Origin: Streptomyces sp. BV286
GTDB lineage: Bacteria; Actinomycetota; Actinomycetes; Streptomycetales; Streptomycetaceae
Length of the DNA stretch: 64,000 nt
Direction: 5' to 3'
Assembly (NCBI RefSeq): GCF_019090165.1
Contig: NZ_JAHRIB010000177.1
Span: forward strand, 170,997 to 234,996
In this document: positions 1 through 7,657 of the stretch, piece by piece
Numbering within the stretch: position 1 is the first letter of the stretch
Layout: every line of letters starts with the position of its first letter
Position numbers and translations under genes: made by a program
The notes under the pieces: model-generated
Databases searched by the model: none
The model's input: only the letters and a program-made list of their open reading frames with translations
What the model was told of the DNA's origin: nothing

Positions 1-1438
1 CCCGCGTCGCCGGGTACAGCCGGAGGTACAGGTCGTACAGCTCGTCGTAGCGGACGCGCAGACGCGGGTCCGGGGCGACCCGCTCACGCACCGGGTTCCA
101 CACGTCGATGCGGGGGGCGCCGACCGCGCCGGCGGCCAGGAACGCCGCGCCGTAGCTCGCGCCGAGCGAGACGGCCCTGACCTCCTGCTCCAGACCGGTC
201 ACCGAGGAGACGATCCCGGTCCACAGGCCGCCCCGGGTGCCGCCGCCCACGGCGACGACACGGCGGATGTCCGCACCGGCGGCACGCATCGCCTCGACGT
301 TGTGCCGGACACCGAAGGCCGTCGCCTCCAGGGCCGCGCGGTAGAGGTCGCCGCGGGTGTGCTCCACCGTCAGCCCGGCGATCACCCCGCGCGCGTGCGG
401 ATCGGCCACGGGTGTCCGCTCGCCGGCGAAGTACGGCAGCATCAGCAGCCCTCGCGCGCCGGGCCCGGAGGCCTCGGCCCCGGCGAGCAGCGCGGTGTGG
501 TCGGGCGTGCCGAACAGCTCACGCAGCCAGTCCGTGATCACACCGGACGTGGCCATGCCGCCCGCGAGACTGCGCGTACCTGGCAGGGCGCCGACGGTGC
601 TCCACAGTTGGGGCACCAGCAGGCGGTCGGAAAGGGTGTTGATCAGGAACATGGTGCTGCCGTACATGAGCATGAGGTCGCCGGTGTGCTGGGCCGCCAC
701 GCTCAGTGCCTCGGACCAGGCGTCGACGGTGCCGGCGATCACCGGGACCCCGACGGGCAGTCCGGTGGCGGCAGCGGCCTCGGCCGTCACCTGCCCCGCG
801 ATGTCTCCGGGCCACAGCAGGCGCGGCAGCTCCAGCCACGGCGCGATGTGCCGGACCCATGGTTCGTACCACTTCTGGGCGACGGAGTCGTACAGCGGGA
901 CGGCCTGGCTCGCCGAGTGGTGGTCGAGCACGTAGGCCCCGGTGAGCCGGCGCACCAGATACGAGCTGGGCATGTACAGGCGCCGCGCCCGGGCGACCAC
1001 GTCCGGTTCGTGCTCCGCCAGCCAGGCGATCTTGGGGCCCACGGCCTGGGTGGACAGCAGGGAGCCGCAGCGCCGCAGTACGGCGTCCCGGCCCAGCTCG
1101 GCCTCCAGCCGGGTGATCTGCTCGGTGGCCCGGGTGTCCACGCCGTACAGGACCGCCGGCCGTAGCGGGGTGTCCGCCCCGTCGGTGAGCGCGACACAGG
1201 GGCCCATGCCGCTGACGCCGACCGCCGTGACGGAGGTGCCGTCCGGCGCCGACGCGAGCAACTCCCGGGTGAGGGAGGCGAACTCCTCCCACCACACCGG
1301 CGCGTCCATCTCGACGTGCCCGGGGCGCGGGCGGTCGACGGTGTGCGGCCGGACAGCCGTCGCGAGCACCGTCCCGTCGTCGTCGACCAGCACGCCCTTG
1401 CTGCTGGAGGTGCCGATGTCGACCCCGAGCACCGTCAT
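1..1438 (-). CDS. FGGY-family carbohydrate kinase (xylulokinase-like), 3' end cut by window
   Basis: This ATP-dependent sugar kinase probably phosphorylates a ketose or polyol entering central metabolism. Translation from the ATG at 1438 gives about 479 codons with no stop before the window edge. FGGY kinases are usually near 500 residues, so only the last part is missing. Visible family features are the N-terminal phosphate loop VLGVDIGTSSSKGV, the mid-protein VIAGTVDAWSEAL segment, and the second-domain LPYFAGERTP and VVAVGGGTRGGLW motifs typical of xylulokinase and related enzymes. A G-rich ribosome site lies just upstream. The gene follows mscS on the same strand with an 82 bp gap holding a hairpin. 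The substrate cannot be read from the sequence; L-ribulose, xylulose or gluconate are all possible. Confidence 0.88.
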   Translation of the reverse strand, partial: MTVLGVDIGTSSSKGVLVDDDGTVLATAVRPHTVDRPRPGHVEMDAPVWWEEFASLTRELLASAPDGTSVTAVGVSGMGPCVALTDGADTPLRPAVLYGVDTRATEQITRLEAELGRDAVLRRCGSLLSTQAVGPKIAWLAEHEPDVVARARRLYMPSSYLVRRLTGAYVLDHHSASQAVPLYDSVAQKWYEPWVRHIAPWLELPRLLWPGDIAGQVTAEAAAATGLPVGVPVIAGTVDAWSEALSVAAQHTGDLMLMYGSTMFLINTLSDRLLVPQLWSTVGALPGTRSLAGGMATSGVITDWLRELFGTPDHTALLAGAEASGPGARGLLMLPYFAGERTPVADPHARGVIAGLTVEHTRGDLYRAALEATAFGVRHNVEAMRAAGADIRRVVAVGGGTRGGLWTGIVSSVTGLEQEVRAVSLGASYGAAFLAAGAVGAPRIDVWNPVRERVAPDPRLRVRYDELYDLYLRLYPATR

Positions 1439-1485
1439 GTCCCCGTGTCCCCCGATCCGTTCACCCGTGACGGCCGTGCGGCCCC

Positions 1486-1510
1486 GGGGCGGCCTCCGGT
1501 GGACCGCCCC
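1486..1510 (-). terminator. Hairpin downstream of mscS
   Basis: GGGGCGG (1486-1492) and CCGCCCC (1504-1510) form a perfect 7 bp stem around an 11 nt loop, 11 bp past the mscS stop on the minus strand. There is no T-run, as is common in high-GC actinobacteria. It may only weaken read-through into the kinase gene. Confidence 0.45.
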
Positions 1511-1520
1511 ACCCGATGTT

Positions 1521-2594
1521 CTACGGGATCGACAGGGACCCGTCGCGCTGCGGCGGGATCGCCACGCCGTTCTGCTGGAGGGCGACGGTGCGCGCGGGGG
1601 ACGGGATGCGGATGCCCTCCACGCGGTACCGCTTGTGCAGTCGCTTGATGAACTCGTGCTTGATCCGGTACTGGTCGCTGAACTCGCCGACGCCCAGGAT
1701 CACGGTGAAGCTGATCCGCGAGTCCCCGAACGTGTGGAAGCGGACGGCGGGTTCGTGCTCGGGCATCGCGCCCTCGATCTCCGTCATGATCTCGGTCACG
1801 ACCTCGGAGGTGACGCGCTCCACGTGTTCCAGGTCGCTGTCGTAGCCGACGCCGACCTGCAGCGTGATGGTCATCTCCTGTTCCGGACGGCTGTAGTTGG
1901 TCATGTTGGTGCTGGAGAGCTGGGCGTTCGGGATGATGACGAGGTTGTTGGAGAGGTTGCGGACCACGGTGTTGCGCCAGTTGATGTCGACGACGTACCC
2001 CTCCTCCCCGCTGGTGAGGCGGATGTAGTCGCCGGGCTGGATCGTCTTGGAGGCGAGGATGTGGATGCCCGCGAAGAGGTTCGCGAGGGTGTCCTGGAGG
2101 GCCAGCGCGACCGCGAGACCGCCGACACCCAGCGCGGTCAGCAGCGGGGCGATGGAGATACCCAGGGTCTGCAGGACGACCAGGCACCCGATGGCCAGGA
2201 CGAGGACCCGGGTGATGTTGACGAAGATCGTGGCCGATCCGGCGACCCCCGAGCGCGACTGGGTCACGGCCCGCACGAGGCCGGTGATCACGCGCGCGGC
2301 GGTGATGGTGGCGGCGAGCATGATCAGGACCGTCAGGATCTGGTTGACGGTGTGGTTGACCTTGCCGGTCAGCGGCAGCGCCGCCGCGGCGGCGGCCACC
2401 CCGCCCGTGATCGCCGCGACCGGGACGAGCGCGCGGAGCGCGTCGACGAGGACGTCGTCGCCGGTCCACCGGGTCCGGGTCGCGTGCTTGCCCAGCCAGC
2501 GCAGGAGGAGGCGGAGCAGGACGGTCGCCGCGAGCCCGACGGCCAGCCAGACACCCGCCACGATCCAGTCGTGCACAGTGAGGTCTCGGTTCAC
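1521..2594 (-). CDS. MscS-family small-conductance mechanosensitive channel
   Basis: This is predicted to be a membrane channel that opens under turgor stress and releases solutes. The 357 residues begin with a hydrophobic helix (IVAGVWLAVGLAATVLLRLL), followed by two more membrane segments at about residues 70-105 and 130-150. The pore-lining TM3 contains GVGGLAVALALQDTLANLFA, close to the MscS pore-helix and first beta-domain signature, and is followed by the hallmark QPGDYIRLTSGEEGYVVDINWRNT and the alpha/beta C-terminal domain. Length is near the 286-residue E. coli protein plus an N-terminal extension. The gene is monocistronic or read through into the FGGY kinase. Family membership is clear; the gating properties are inferred. 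Confidence 0.93.
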   Translation of the reverse strand: MNRDLTVHDWIVAGVWLAVGLAATVLLRLLLRWLGKHATRTRWTGDDVLVDALRALVPVAAITGGVAAAAAALPLTGKVNHTVNQILTVLIMLAATITAARVITGLVRAVTQSRSGVAGSATIFVNITRVLVLAIGCLVVLQTLGISIAPLLTALGVGGLAVALALQDTLANLFAGIHILASKTIQPGDYIRLTSGEEGYVVDINWRNTVVRNLSNNLVIIPNAQLSSTNMTNYSRPEQEMTITLQVGVGYDSDLEHVERVTSEVVTEIMTEIEGAMPEHEPAVRFHTFGDSRISFTVILGVGEFSDQYRIKHEFIKRLHKRYRVEGIRIPSPARTVALQQNGVAIPPQRDGSLSIP

Positions 2595-3172
2595 CGACTG
2601 ACTCCCGTCGTGCCGGGAAGGGGGCGTGCGCCCGGTATGTGATGTGTCGTCACCTTGTGGCCACCTGCTGCTCGATTTCCGGGATGTGCGACCCCGCCGG
2701 AGCCGACGACTGTCGACCGGCGGGATCCGCTCATCTTGCTACATACGTACGGGTGCTCTGTCGCGGAGCCGCTCGGGTCAGGCCATCTCCCACGCACACC
2801 GCCGCCAACTCGGCGTGTCTCCCGGCCTGTTGGCGCCTCCGTCGGCCGGTGTGGGCGCCGACCCCGCCTCGCGTCCGGCCCGGCTCGGCGCCGGAACGGA
2901 CCTTCCGGACCGTGCGTCAAGTTGGCCGGGATACATCGGCACACGCTCCTCAGGAGTCACAGGACCCTCAACGGCCCCAGGTGCCCCGACGAGAACATGC
3001 GCCGCCCCTGCGGACGCCTGGGTCAGCCCCCGCGGACACGTGGGGCAGTACGCCCCGCCCGTGCCGCGGTTCATCCCGCACGGCGGCACGCCGGTCGGGA
3101 CCTGCCGTGCGCGACCCCGAACCGGCGTGCCGCCGTGCTGACGAAAGGAGCGGCCGGGTCGGCCCGAAGGGC
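2595..3172. other. 578 bp intergenic region
   Basis: No gene with convincing start, ribosome site and codon bias is visible here. Open frames on both strands look like GC-rich chance frames. The region holds the mscS promoter side (an AT-richer stretch near 2730-2750) and, toward its right end, the strong hairpin at 3078-3138 downstream of the flippase-like gene. Confidence 0.5.
3078..3138 (-). terminator. Strong hairpin terminator downstream of the flippase-like gene
   Basis: Arms 3078-3095 and 3121-3138 are a perfect 18 bp inverted repeat around a 25 nt loop, and the loop can extend the stem with one bulge. It sits 34 bp past the stop of the minus-strand membrane protein. No T-run is present. 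Confidence 0.7.
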
Positions 3173-4276
3173 TCAGATGATCTTCATCCGGACGAGGGCG
3201 CCCAGCGTCAGCGCCCCCGGAAGCAGCGGCAGCCAGACCGTGATGACGCGGAAGGCGAGGACCACCGCCGTCGCCACCGCGGCCGGACCGCCCGCCGCGA
3301 CCAGCGCCACGATCAGCGCGGCCTCCACCGAGCCGATCCCGCCCGGCGTCGGCACCAGCGCGACGGCCACCGTGGCCGCCAGATAGGCGAGCGCCATGTG
3401 CAGCGGCGGCACCGGGAGCCCCAACGCCTGGCCCACCGCGACGAATCCGGCCGCCTGGCACACGGGGAAGGAGAACGAACCGCCCCACAGGGCGAGCGCG
3501 CGCACGGGGCGCCTGTGCACCGACCGGGCCTCGCCCAGCGCGGTCCGCAGGAAGGTGACCACGACGGCGCGCACCCGCCCGACGAGCAGCAGGACCGTCA
3601 CGGCGACGCACACCACCGCACCCAGGACGAGCAGGAGCGGGCCCACCGCGCCGTCCGGGAGGAGCTCGCCGATCCGCAACGCGTCGGGGAAGGCGACCAG
3701 CAGGCCCAGCAGCAACCCGACACGCGCGATGGACTCCGCCAGCATGTAGAGCGCCAGCGCGGCCGACGAACGGGCCAGTGGAACCCCGCACACCGCCATG
3801 AACCGCAGATTGACCGCGCTCGCGCCCAGCCCCGTCGGCAGGAGGTGATTGGCCGCGCCCGCCGCGAACTGGGTCGCCACCAGCCGCCGCTTGGGCAGCC
3901 GCTGGACGAGCGCGCCCTGCCTGGTGACGGCGGCCGCCACCCACGTCAGGCATGTCGCGGCGACCGCGGCCAGCAGCCAGGGCCACTTCGCCGAGGCGAG
4001 ATGACCGAAGCCCTCCGCCAGCACGGCCCGGTGCTGCACCGCGACCACGGCCACGAGAGCGAGCGGAAGCAGACACAGGATCTGCCGGACCGGGAGGCGT
4101 CTGGGGAGGCTCTGGGGGAGCCGTTCGACCGTCACACCGCCAGAGGCTTTCCACGCCGCACCAACATGAGGTTGCGGACACGGGGACGGTGGCTGACCGG
4201 CTGCGCACGGCATCGGGTCGTCCGGCTCGGCGGGAGCCGGAGCGCCGCTGAGGGGGGTCGGTTCGGTGAGTGTCAT
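3173..4276 (-). CDS. Lysylphosphatidylglycerol synthetase-TM / UPF0104 flippase-like membrane protein
   Basis: This integral membrane protein of 367 residues belongs to the flippase-like (LPG_synthase_TM, UPF0104) superfamily, whose members move or shield lipids and lipid-linked groups. A proline-rich cytoplasmic N-terminus of about 70 residues is followed by 7-8 hydrophobic helices. The family hallmarks FAAGAANHLLPTGLGASAVN in the first half and LVPTPGGIGSVEAAL near the C-terminus are present. The ATG at 4276 is preferred because AAGGGG lies 7-10 bases upstream and the frame further upstream runs antisense through the ABC gene. The start lies only 48 bp from the divergent ABC exporter start, so the two share a control region. 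The actual lipid substrate is unknown. Confidence 0.82.
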   Translation of the reverse strand: MTLTEPTPLSGAPAPAEPDDPMPCAAGQPPSPCPQPHVGAAWKASGGVTVERLPQSLPRRLPVRQILCLLPLALVAVVAVQHRAVLAEGFGHLASAKWPWLLAAVAATCLTWVAAAVTRQGALVQRLPKRRLVATQFAAGAANHLLPTGLGASAVNLRFMAVCGVPLARSSAALALYMLAESIARVGLLLGLLVAFPDALRIGELLPDGAVGPLLLVLGAVVCVAVTVLLLVGRVRAVVVTFLRTALGEARSVHRRPVRALALWGGSFSFPVCQAAGFVAVGQALGLPVPPLHMALAYLAATVAVALVPTPGGIGSVEAALIVALVAAGGPAAVATAVVLAFRVITVWLPLLPGALTLGALVRMKII

Positions 4277-4286
4277 CGGATTCCCC

Positions 4287-4317
4287 TTGACCTCAAGGTT
4301 GATCGAGGTTCTACGGT
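4287..4317 (+). promoter_or_regulatory. SoxR/MerR-type operator-promoter for the ABC exporter
   Basis: TTGACC (4287-4292) and TACGGT (4312-4317) are separated by 19 bp, the over-long spacer typical of MerR-family promoters. The spacer region holds the dyad CCTCAAGGTTGATCGAGG (4291-4308), which matches the SoxR operator half-site CCTCAA with one mismatch in the right half. Transcription would start at about 4324, at the ATG of the exporter gene (4325), giving a leaderless message. The regulator itself is not in the window. Confidence 0.72.
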
Positions 4318-4324
4318 CGGTCCC

Positions 4325-6259
4325 ATGAGTATGGAGACGACAGCCTGGACGCAGTTGTACAGCGTCATGAACGCCCAGCGGGAGCGCCGGCCCTTCGCCC
4401 GCGAAACCCTCCGCCGTATCGCCGGATTCGCCCGCCCGCACCGGCGCCGGATCGTGCAGTTCGTGGTGCTCGGTGTGGCGACCGCGCTGCTCGCCGTGGC
4501 GACGCCGGTCCTGGCCGGACGCGTGGTGGACGCGATCGTGGCCGGCGGCGACGAGGGGACGGTCGTCCGGCTCGCCCTGCTCATCGCGGTGATCGCCGTC
4601 GCCGAGGCGGCGCTCGGCCTGGTGAGCCGCTGGTTCTCCGCGACGCTGGGCGAGGGACTGATCGTCGATCTGCGCACCGCCGTGTTCGACCACGTGCAGC
4701 GCATGCCGGTCGCGTTCTTCACACGCACTCGTACGGGCGCGCTCGTCAGCCGACTCAACAACGACGTGATCGGCGCCCAGCGCGCGTTCAGCAACACCCT
4801 GTCCGGAGTGGTGGGCAACGTCGTGACCCTGCTGCTCACGCTCGCCGTGATGCTCACCCTGTCCTGGCAGATCACCCTGCTCGCGCTCGTCCTGCTCCCC
4901 GTCTTCGTGGTGCCCGCCCGCCGGGTGGGCAGCCGGATGGCGAAGCTCCAGCGCGAGGCCGCCGATCTCAACGCCGCGATGGGCACGCGGATGACCGAAC
5001 GCTTCTCCGCGCCCGGCGCCACCCTGATCAAACTGTTCGGGCGGCCCGGTGAGGAGTCCGACGAGTTCGCGGCCAGGGCCCGCCGCGTACGGGACATCGG
5101 GGTGCGTACGGCGATGGCGCAGACCGCGTTCATCACGGCCCTGACCCTGGTGTCCGCCCTCGCGCTCGCCCTGGTCTACGGCCTCGGCGGCTGGTACGCG
5201 CTGCGCGGCAGCCTGGAGCCGGGCGCCATCGTCTCGCTGGCCCTGCTCCTGACCCGTCTGTACGCGCCCCTCACCTCCCTGGCGGGCGCCCGCGTCGAGG
5301 TCATGAGCGCCCTGGTCAGCTTCGAGCGGGTCTTCGAGGTCCTCGACCTCAAGCCGCTCATCGAGGAGAAACCGAACGCCCGCACGGTCCCCGAGGGCCC
5401 CGCCTCCGTCGAGTTCACCGACGTCCGCTTCGCCTACCCGTCCGCCGACAAGGTCTCCCTGGCCTCCCTGGAGGAGGTCGCCGCCCTCGACACCCGCGGC
5501 GGCACCGAGGTCCTGCACGGCATCTCCTTCCGCGCCGAACCGGGCCAGACCGTCGCCCTCGTCGGCTCGTCCGGCGCCGGCAAGTCGACCGTCGCCTCCC
5601 TGCTGCCACGCCTGTACGACACCGACGAGGGTTCCGTACGCATCGGCGGCGTCGACGTCCGAGACCTGAGCGCCGAGTCGCTGCGGGCGACCCTCGGCAT
5701 GGTCACCCAGGACGGCCACCTCTTCCACGACTCCGTCCGCGACAACCTGCTGCTCGCCCGCCCCGACGCCGACGAGGACGAACTGTGGGACGTGCTGCGC
5801 CGGGCCCGCCTCGAAAGCCTCGTGCGCTCCCTGCCCGACGGTCTCGACACGGTGGTCGGCGAGCGCGGCTACCGGCTCTCCGGCGGCGAACGCCAGCGCA
5901 TGACCATCGCGCGGCTGCTGCTGGCCCGCCAGCGCGTGGTCGTCCTCGACGAGGCCACCGCCCACCTGGACAACACCTCGGAGGCCGCCGTCCAGGAGGC
6001 GCTCGTCGAGGCCCTGGAAGGACGCACCGCGATCGTCATCGCACACCGGCTGTCGACGGTACGGGCCGCCGACCTGATCCTCGTGGTCGAGGCGGGCCTG
6101 ATCGTGGAACGCGGCACGCACGACGAACTGCTGGCGGCGGACGGCCGGTACGCGCAGCTGTACCGGACGCAGTTCGCGAAGCCCGCACACCACGACCCGC
6201 ACCTCGCGGACCCGGACGGCGTGACCGAGATCGCTGTGGCCGAAGGGGTGGTGGCATAG
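4325..6259 (+). CDS. ABC exporter, fused membrane and ATPase domains
   Basis: The 644-residue half-transporter is predicted to dimerise and export drugs, redox-active metabolites or lipids. Residues ~40-330 form the six-helix ABC exporter membrane domain (RPHRRRIVQFVVLGV onward). Residues ~370-610 are the nucleotide-binding domain, with Walker A GSSGAGKST at 414-422, signature LSGGERQR from residue 518 and Walker B VVVLDEATA ending near 546. The ATG at 4325 (MSMETTAW) is preferred over upstream frame extension because it lies at the expected transcription start of a MerR/SoxR-type promoter; M3 is an alternative. Streptomyces SoxR is known to control an ABC transporter among a few targets, which fits. 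The substrate is not deducible. Confidence 0.9.
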   Translation: MSMETTAWTQLYSVMNAQRERRPFARETLRRIAGFARPHRRRIVQFVVLGVATALLAVATPVLAGRVVDAIVAGGDEGTVVRLALLIAVIAVAEAALGLVSRWFSATLGEGLIVDLRTAVFDHVQRMPVAFFTRTRTGALVSRLNNDVIGAQRAFSNTLSGVVGNVVTLLLTLAVMLTLSWQITLLALVLLPVFVVPARRVGSRMAKLQREAADLNAAMGTRMTERFSAPGATLIKLFGRPGEESDEFAARARRVRDIGVRTAMAQTAFITALTLVSALALALVYGLGGWYALRGSLEPGAIVSLALLLTRLYAPLTSLAGARVEVMSALVSFERVFEVLDLKPLIEEKPNARTVPEGPASVEFTDVRFAYPSADKVSLASLEEVAALDTRGGTEVLHGISFRAEPGQTVALVGSSGAGKSTVASLLPRLYDTDEGSVRIGGVDVRDLSAESLRATLGMVTQDGHLFHDSVRDNLLLARPDADEDELWDVLRRARLESLVRSLPDGLDTVVGERGYRLSGGERQRMTIARLLLARQRVVVLDEATAHLDNTSEAAVQEALVEALEGRTAIVIAHRLSTVRAADLILVVEAGLIVERGTHDELLAADGRYAQLYRTQFAKPAHHDPHLADPDGVTEIAVAEGVVA

Positions 6260-6346
6260 GCAGCGCGCCCGCCGCCGCCGTACTCTGGCGGCGTCGGCGC
6301 GTACCCGCCCGGGACGCGACCCTCTTCCCCTCGGGAGCAACGCCTC

Positions 6347-6766
6347 ATGCTGCGCACCATGTTCAAGTCGAAGATCCACCGTGCCACCGTGACCCAGGCC
6401 GACCTGCACTACGTCGGCTCCGTGACCATCGACGCCGACCTCCTCGACGCCGCCGACCTGCTGCCCGGCGAGCTGGTCCACATCGTCGACATCACGAACG
6501 GCGCCCGCCTGGAGACGTACGTCATCGAGGGCGAGCGCGGGTCCGGCGTCGTCGGCATCAACGGTGCGGCGGCCCACCTCGTGCACCCCGGCGATCTGGT
6601 GATCATCATCAGTTACGCTCAGGTCTCCGACGCCGAGGCCCGTGCGCTGCGGCCGCGGGTCGTGCACGTGGACGGCGACAACCGGATCGTGACGCTCGGC
6701 ACGGACCCGTCCGAGCCGGTACCGGGATCGGACCAGGCGCGCAGCCCGCAGGCCGTCCCGGCCTGA
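6347..6766 (+). CDS. panD: Aspartate 1-decarboxylase precursor
   Basis: PanD converts L-aspartate to beta-alanine for pantothenate and coenzyme A synthesis. It is a pyruvoyl enzyme made by self-cleavage between Gly24 and Ser25, and the sequence HYVGSVTID with G24-S25 is intact. The core residues K9 (SKIHRATVT) and the later GINGAAAHLV segment are also present. At 139 residues it is slightly longer than the E. coli enzyme (126) because of a Pro/Ser-rich tail. The gene starts 87 bp after the ABC exporter stop and is followed 21 bp later by an acetyltransferase gene, so the pair may be co-transcribed. Confidence 0.96.
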   Translation: MLRTMFKSKIHRATVTQADLHYVGSVTIDADLLDAADLLPGELVHIVDITNGARLETYVIEGERGSGVVGINGAAAHLVHPGDLVIIISYAQVSDAEARALRPRVVHVDGDNRIVTLGTDPSEPVPGSDQARSPQAVPA

Positions 6767-6787
6767 CCCTCACCACGAGGAGAGTCC

Positions 6788-7132
6788 ATGAGCGAGACCA
6801 CGATCCGCGACGACCGGGCGGGCGGCCGCCTGGAGGCGTACTCGGGTGACGAAGTGGCGGGCCGCATCGAGTACTTCGTCCTCGAAAGCCCCCGTCGTGC
6901 CCTCGTCCCGGTCCACACCGTCGTGGAGCCCGCCCACGAGGGCAAGGGCATCGCGGGCTCCCTGGCCCGCGAGCTGTACGCGATCTCGGCCCGCGAGGGC
7001 GTACCGGTCGCTCCGCTCTGCCCGTACGTCGTGAAGTGGGCCGAGCGGCATCCGCAGGAGGCACCGGTGGCCGACCCCGCCCTGCTGGACGCGGCGAAGG
7101 AATGGCTCGCGGCCCGTCCGGAACTCTTCTGA
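6788..7132 (+). CDS. Small GNAT-like N-acetyltransferase (YjdJ/NATD1 type)
   Basis: This 114-residue protein matches the short GCN5-related acetyltransferase-like family found from bacteria to humans. The signature is a beta-strand core GRIEYFVLE, then EGKGIAGSLARELY with the acetyl-CoA phosphate loop, then the C-terminal CPYVVKWAERHP. A GAGGAG ribosome site precedes the ATG at 6788. The acceptor is unknown, and members of this family are often of undetermined function. Its place just behind panD is suggestive of co-transcription but does not define a role. Confidence 0.88.
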   Translation: MSETTIRDDRAGGRLEAYSGDEVAGRIEYFVLESPRRALVPVHTVVEPAHEGKGIAGSLARELYAISAREGVPVAPLCPYVVKWAERHPQEAPVADPALLDAAKEWLAARPELF

Positions 7133-7148
7133 CCGGGCCGCCGGCGGG

Positions 7149-7170
7149 GCCCGTGCCCGGATGCACGGGC
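7149..7170 (+). terminator. Hairpin after the small acetyltransferase gene
   Basis: GCCCGTG (7149-7155) pairs perfectly with CACGGGC (7164-7170) around an 8 nt loop, 17 bp past the stop codon. No T-run follows. Confidence 0.5.
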
Positions 7171-7321
7171 GCGGGGGGCCGGTCGACCGGGTCCCCACGC
7201 CCCTGACGAGGCAGAGCCACCTAGCCCCTCGTCCGTCCCGCGAGGGAGTGAGTGGGCGCCGCGAGCCCGGGTAGTCGGGGGAGAAGTCCAGAGCCGACGT
7301 TCCCTCTGGCTGGAGGACAAG

Positions 7322-7534
7322 ATGACGCATCCGTTTCCCGACCCGGTGAGGCCGGACCCCACGCCCGGCCCGGGCCCGGACCGCCCGCAGCCCTTCCCGG
7401 ACCCGATGCCGGGCCCGGATCCGACCCCCGGTCCGTCCCCGAGCCCGGTGCCACAGCCCCCGGCGCCCCCGCGCCCGGCTCCGGGCCCGGAGCCGACACC
7501 ACCACCGGAGCCGCAGCCGGGCCCTCTCGGCTAG
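7322..7534 (+). CDS. Tiny proline-rich protein of unknown function
   Basis: This 70-residue protein is about half proline (34 of 70), built from xP and PxPGP units with Asp, Gly and Gln. It has no hydrophobic segment or signal peptide and should be an extended, disordered chain. The start is well supported: GGAGGACAAG stands directly before the ATG, and a 24 bp perfect-stem terminator follows the stop within 10 bp. Such low-complexity frames can arise by chance in GC-rich DNA, but the ribosome site and terminator framing favour a real gene. No function can be assigned. Confidence 0.6.
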   Translation: MTHPFPDPVRPDPTPGPGPDRPQPFPDPMPGPDPTPGPSPSPVPQPPAPPRPAPGPEPTPPPEPQPGPLG

Positions 7535-7542
7535 GAGGCGAC

Positions 7543-7600
7543 GAAGACGGGCGGGCGGCTCGGTGAAGACATGTCCTCACCGAGCCGCCCGCCCGTCTTC
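7543..7600. terminator. 24 bp perfect-stem bidirectional terminator
   Basis: Arms 7543-7566 and 7577-7600 are perfectly complementary around a 10 nt loop. The hairpin lies between the plus-strand proline-rich gene and the 3' end of minus-strand gnd, so it can serve both transcripts. Confidence 0.88.
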
Positions 7601-7657
7601 AGGGTGTGGGGACCGGGCTTGCCGGTCCCTCGCCCACCCGCGGCCCGCGAGGGACCC

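Noticed and set aside
942..2642. 566-codon plus-strand frame opposite mscS and the sugar kinase
   Set aside because: Low-complexity Asp/Arg/Val-rich sequence; the minus-strand genes have clear families.
2591..3141. Short frames in the mscS-flippase gap
   Set aside because: No ribosome site and no consistent codon bias; treated as intergenic.
4277..6667. Very long minus-strand reading frame antisense to the ABC exporter and panD
   Set aside because: It is a GC-bias shadow of the true genes. Its residues are charged and repetitive with no domain, and only the part from 4276 leftwards encodes a membrane protein.
7221..7580. Minus-strand and plus-strand Pro/Gly/Ala frames overlapping the small proline-rich gene
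   Set aside because: These are shadow frames of a low-complexity region without ribosome sites.
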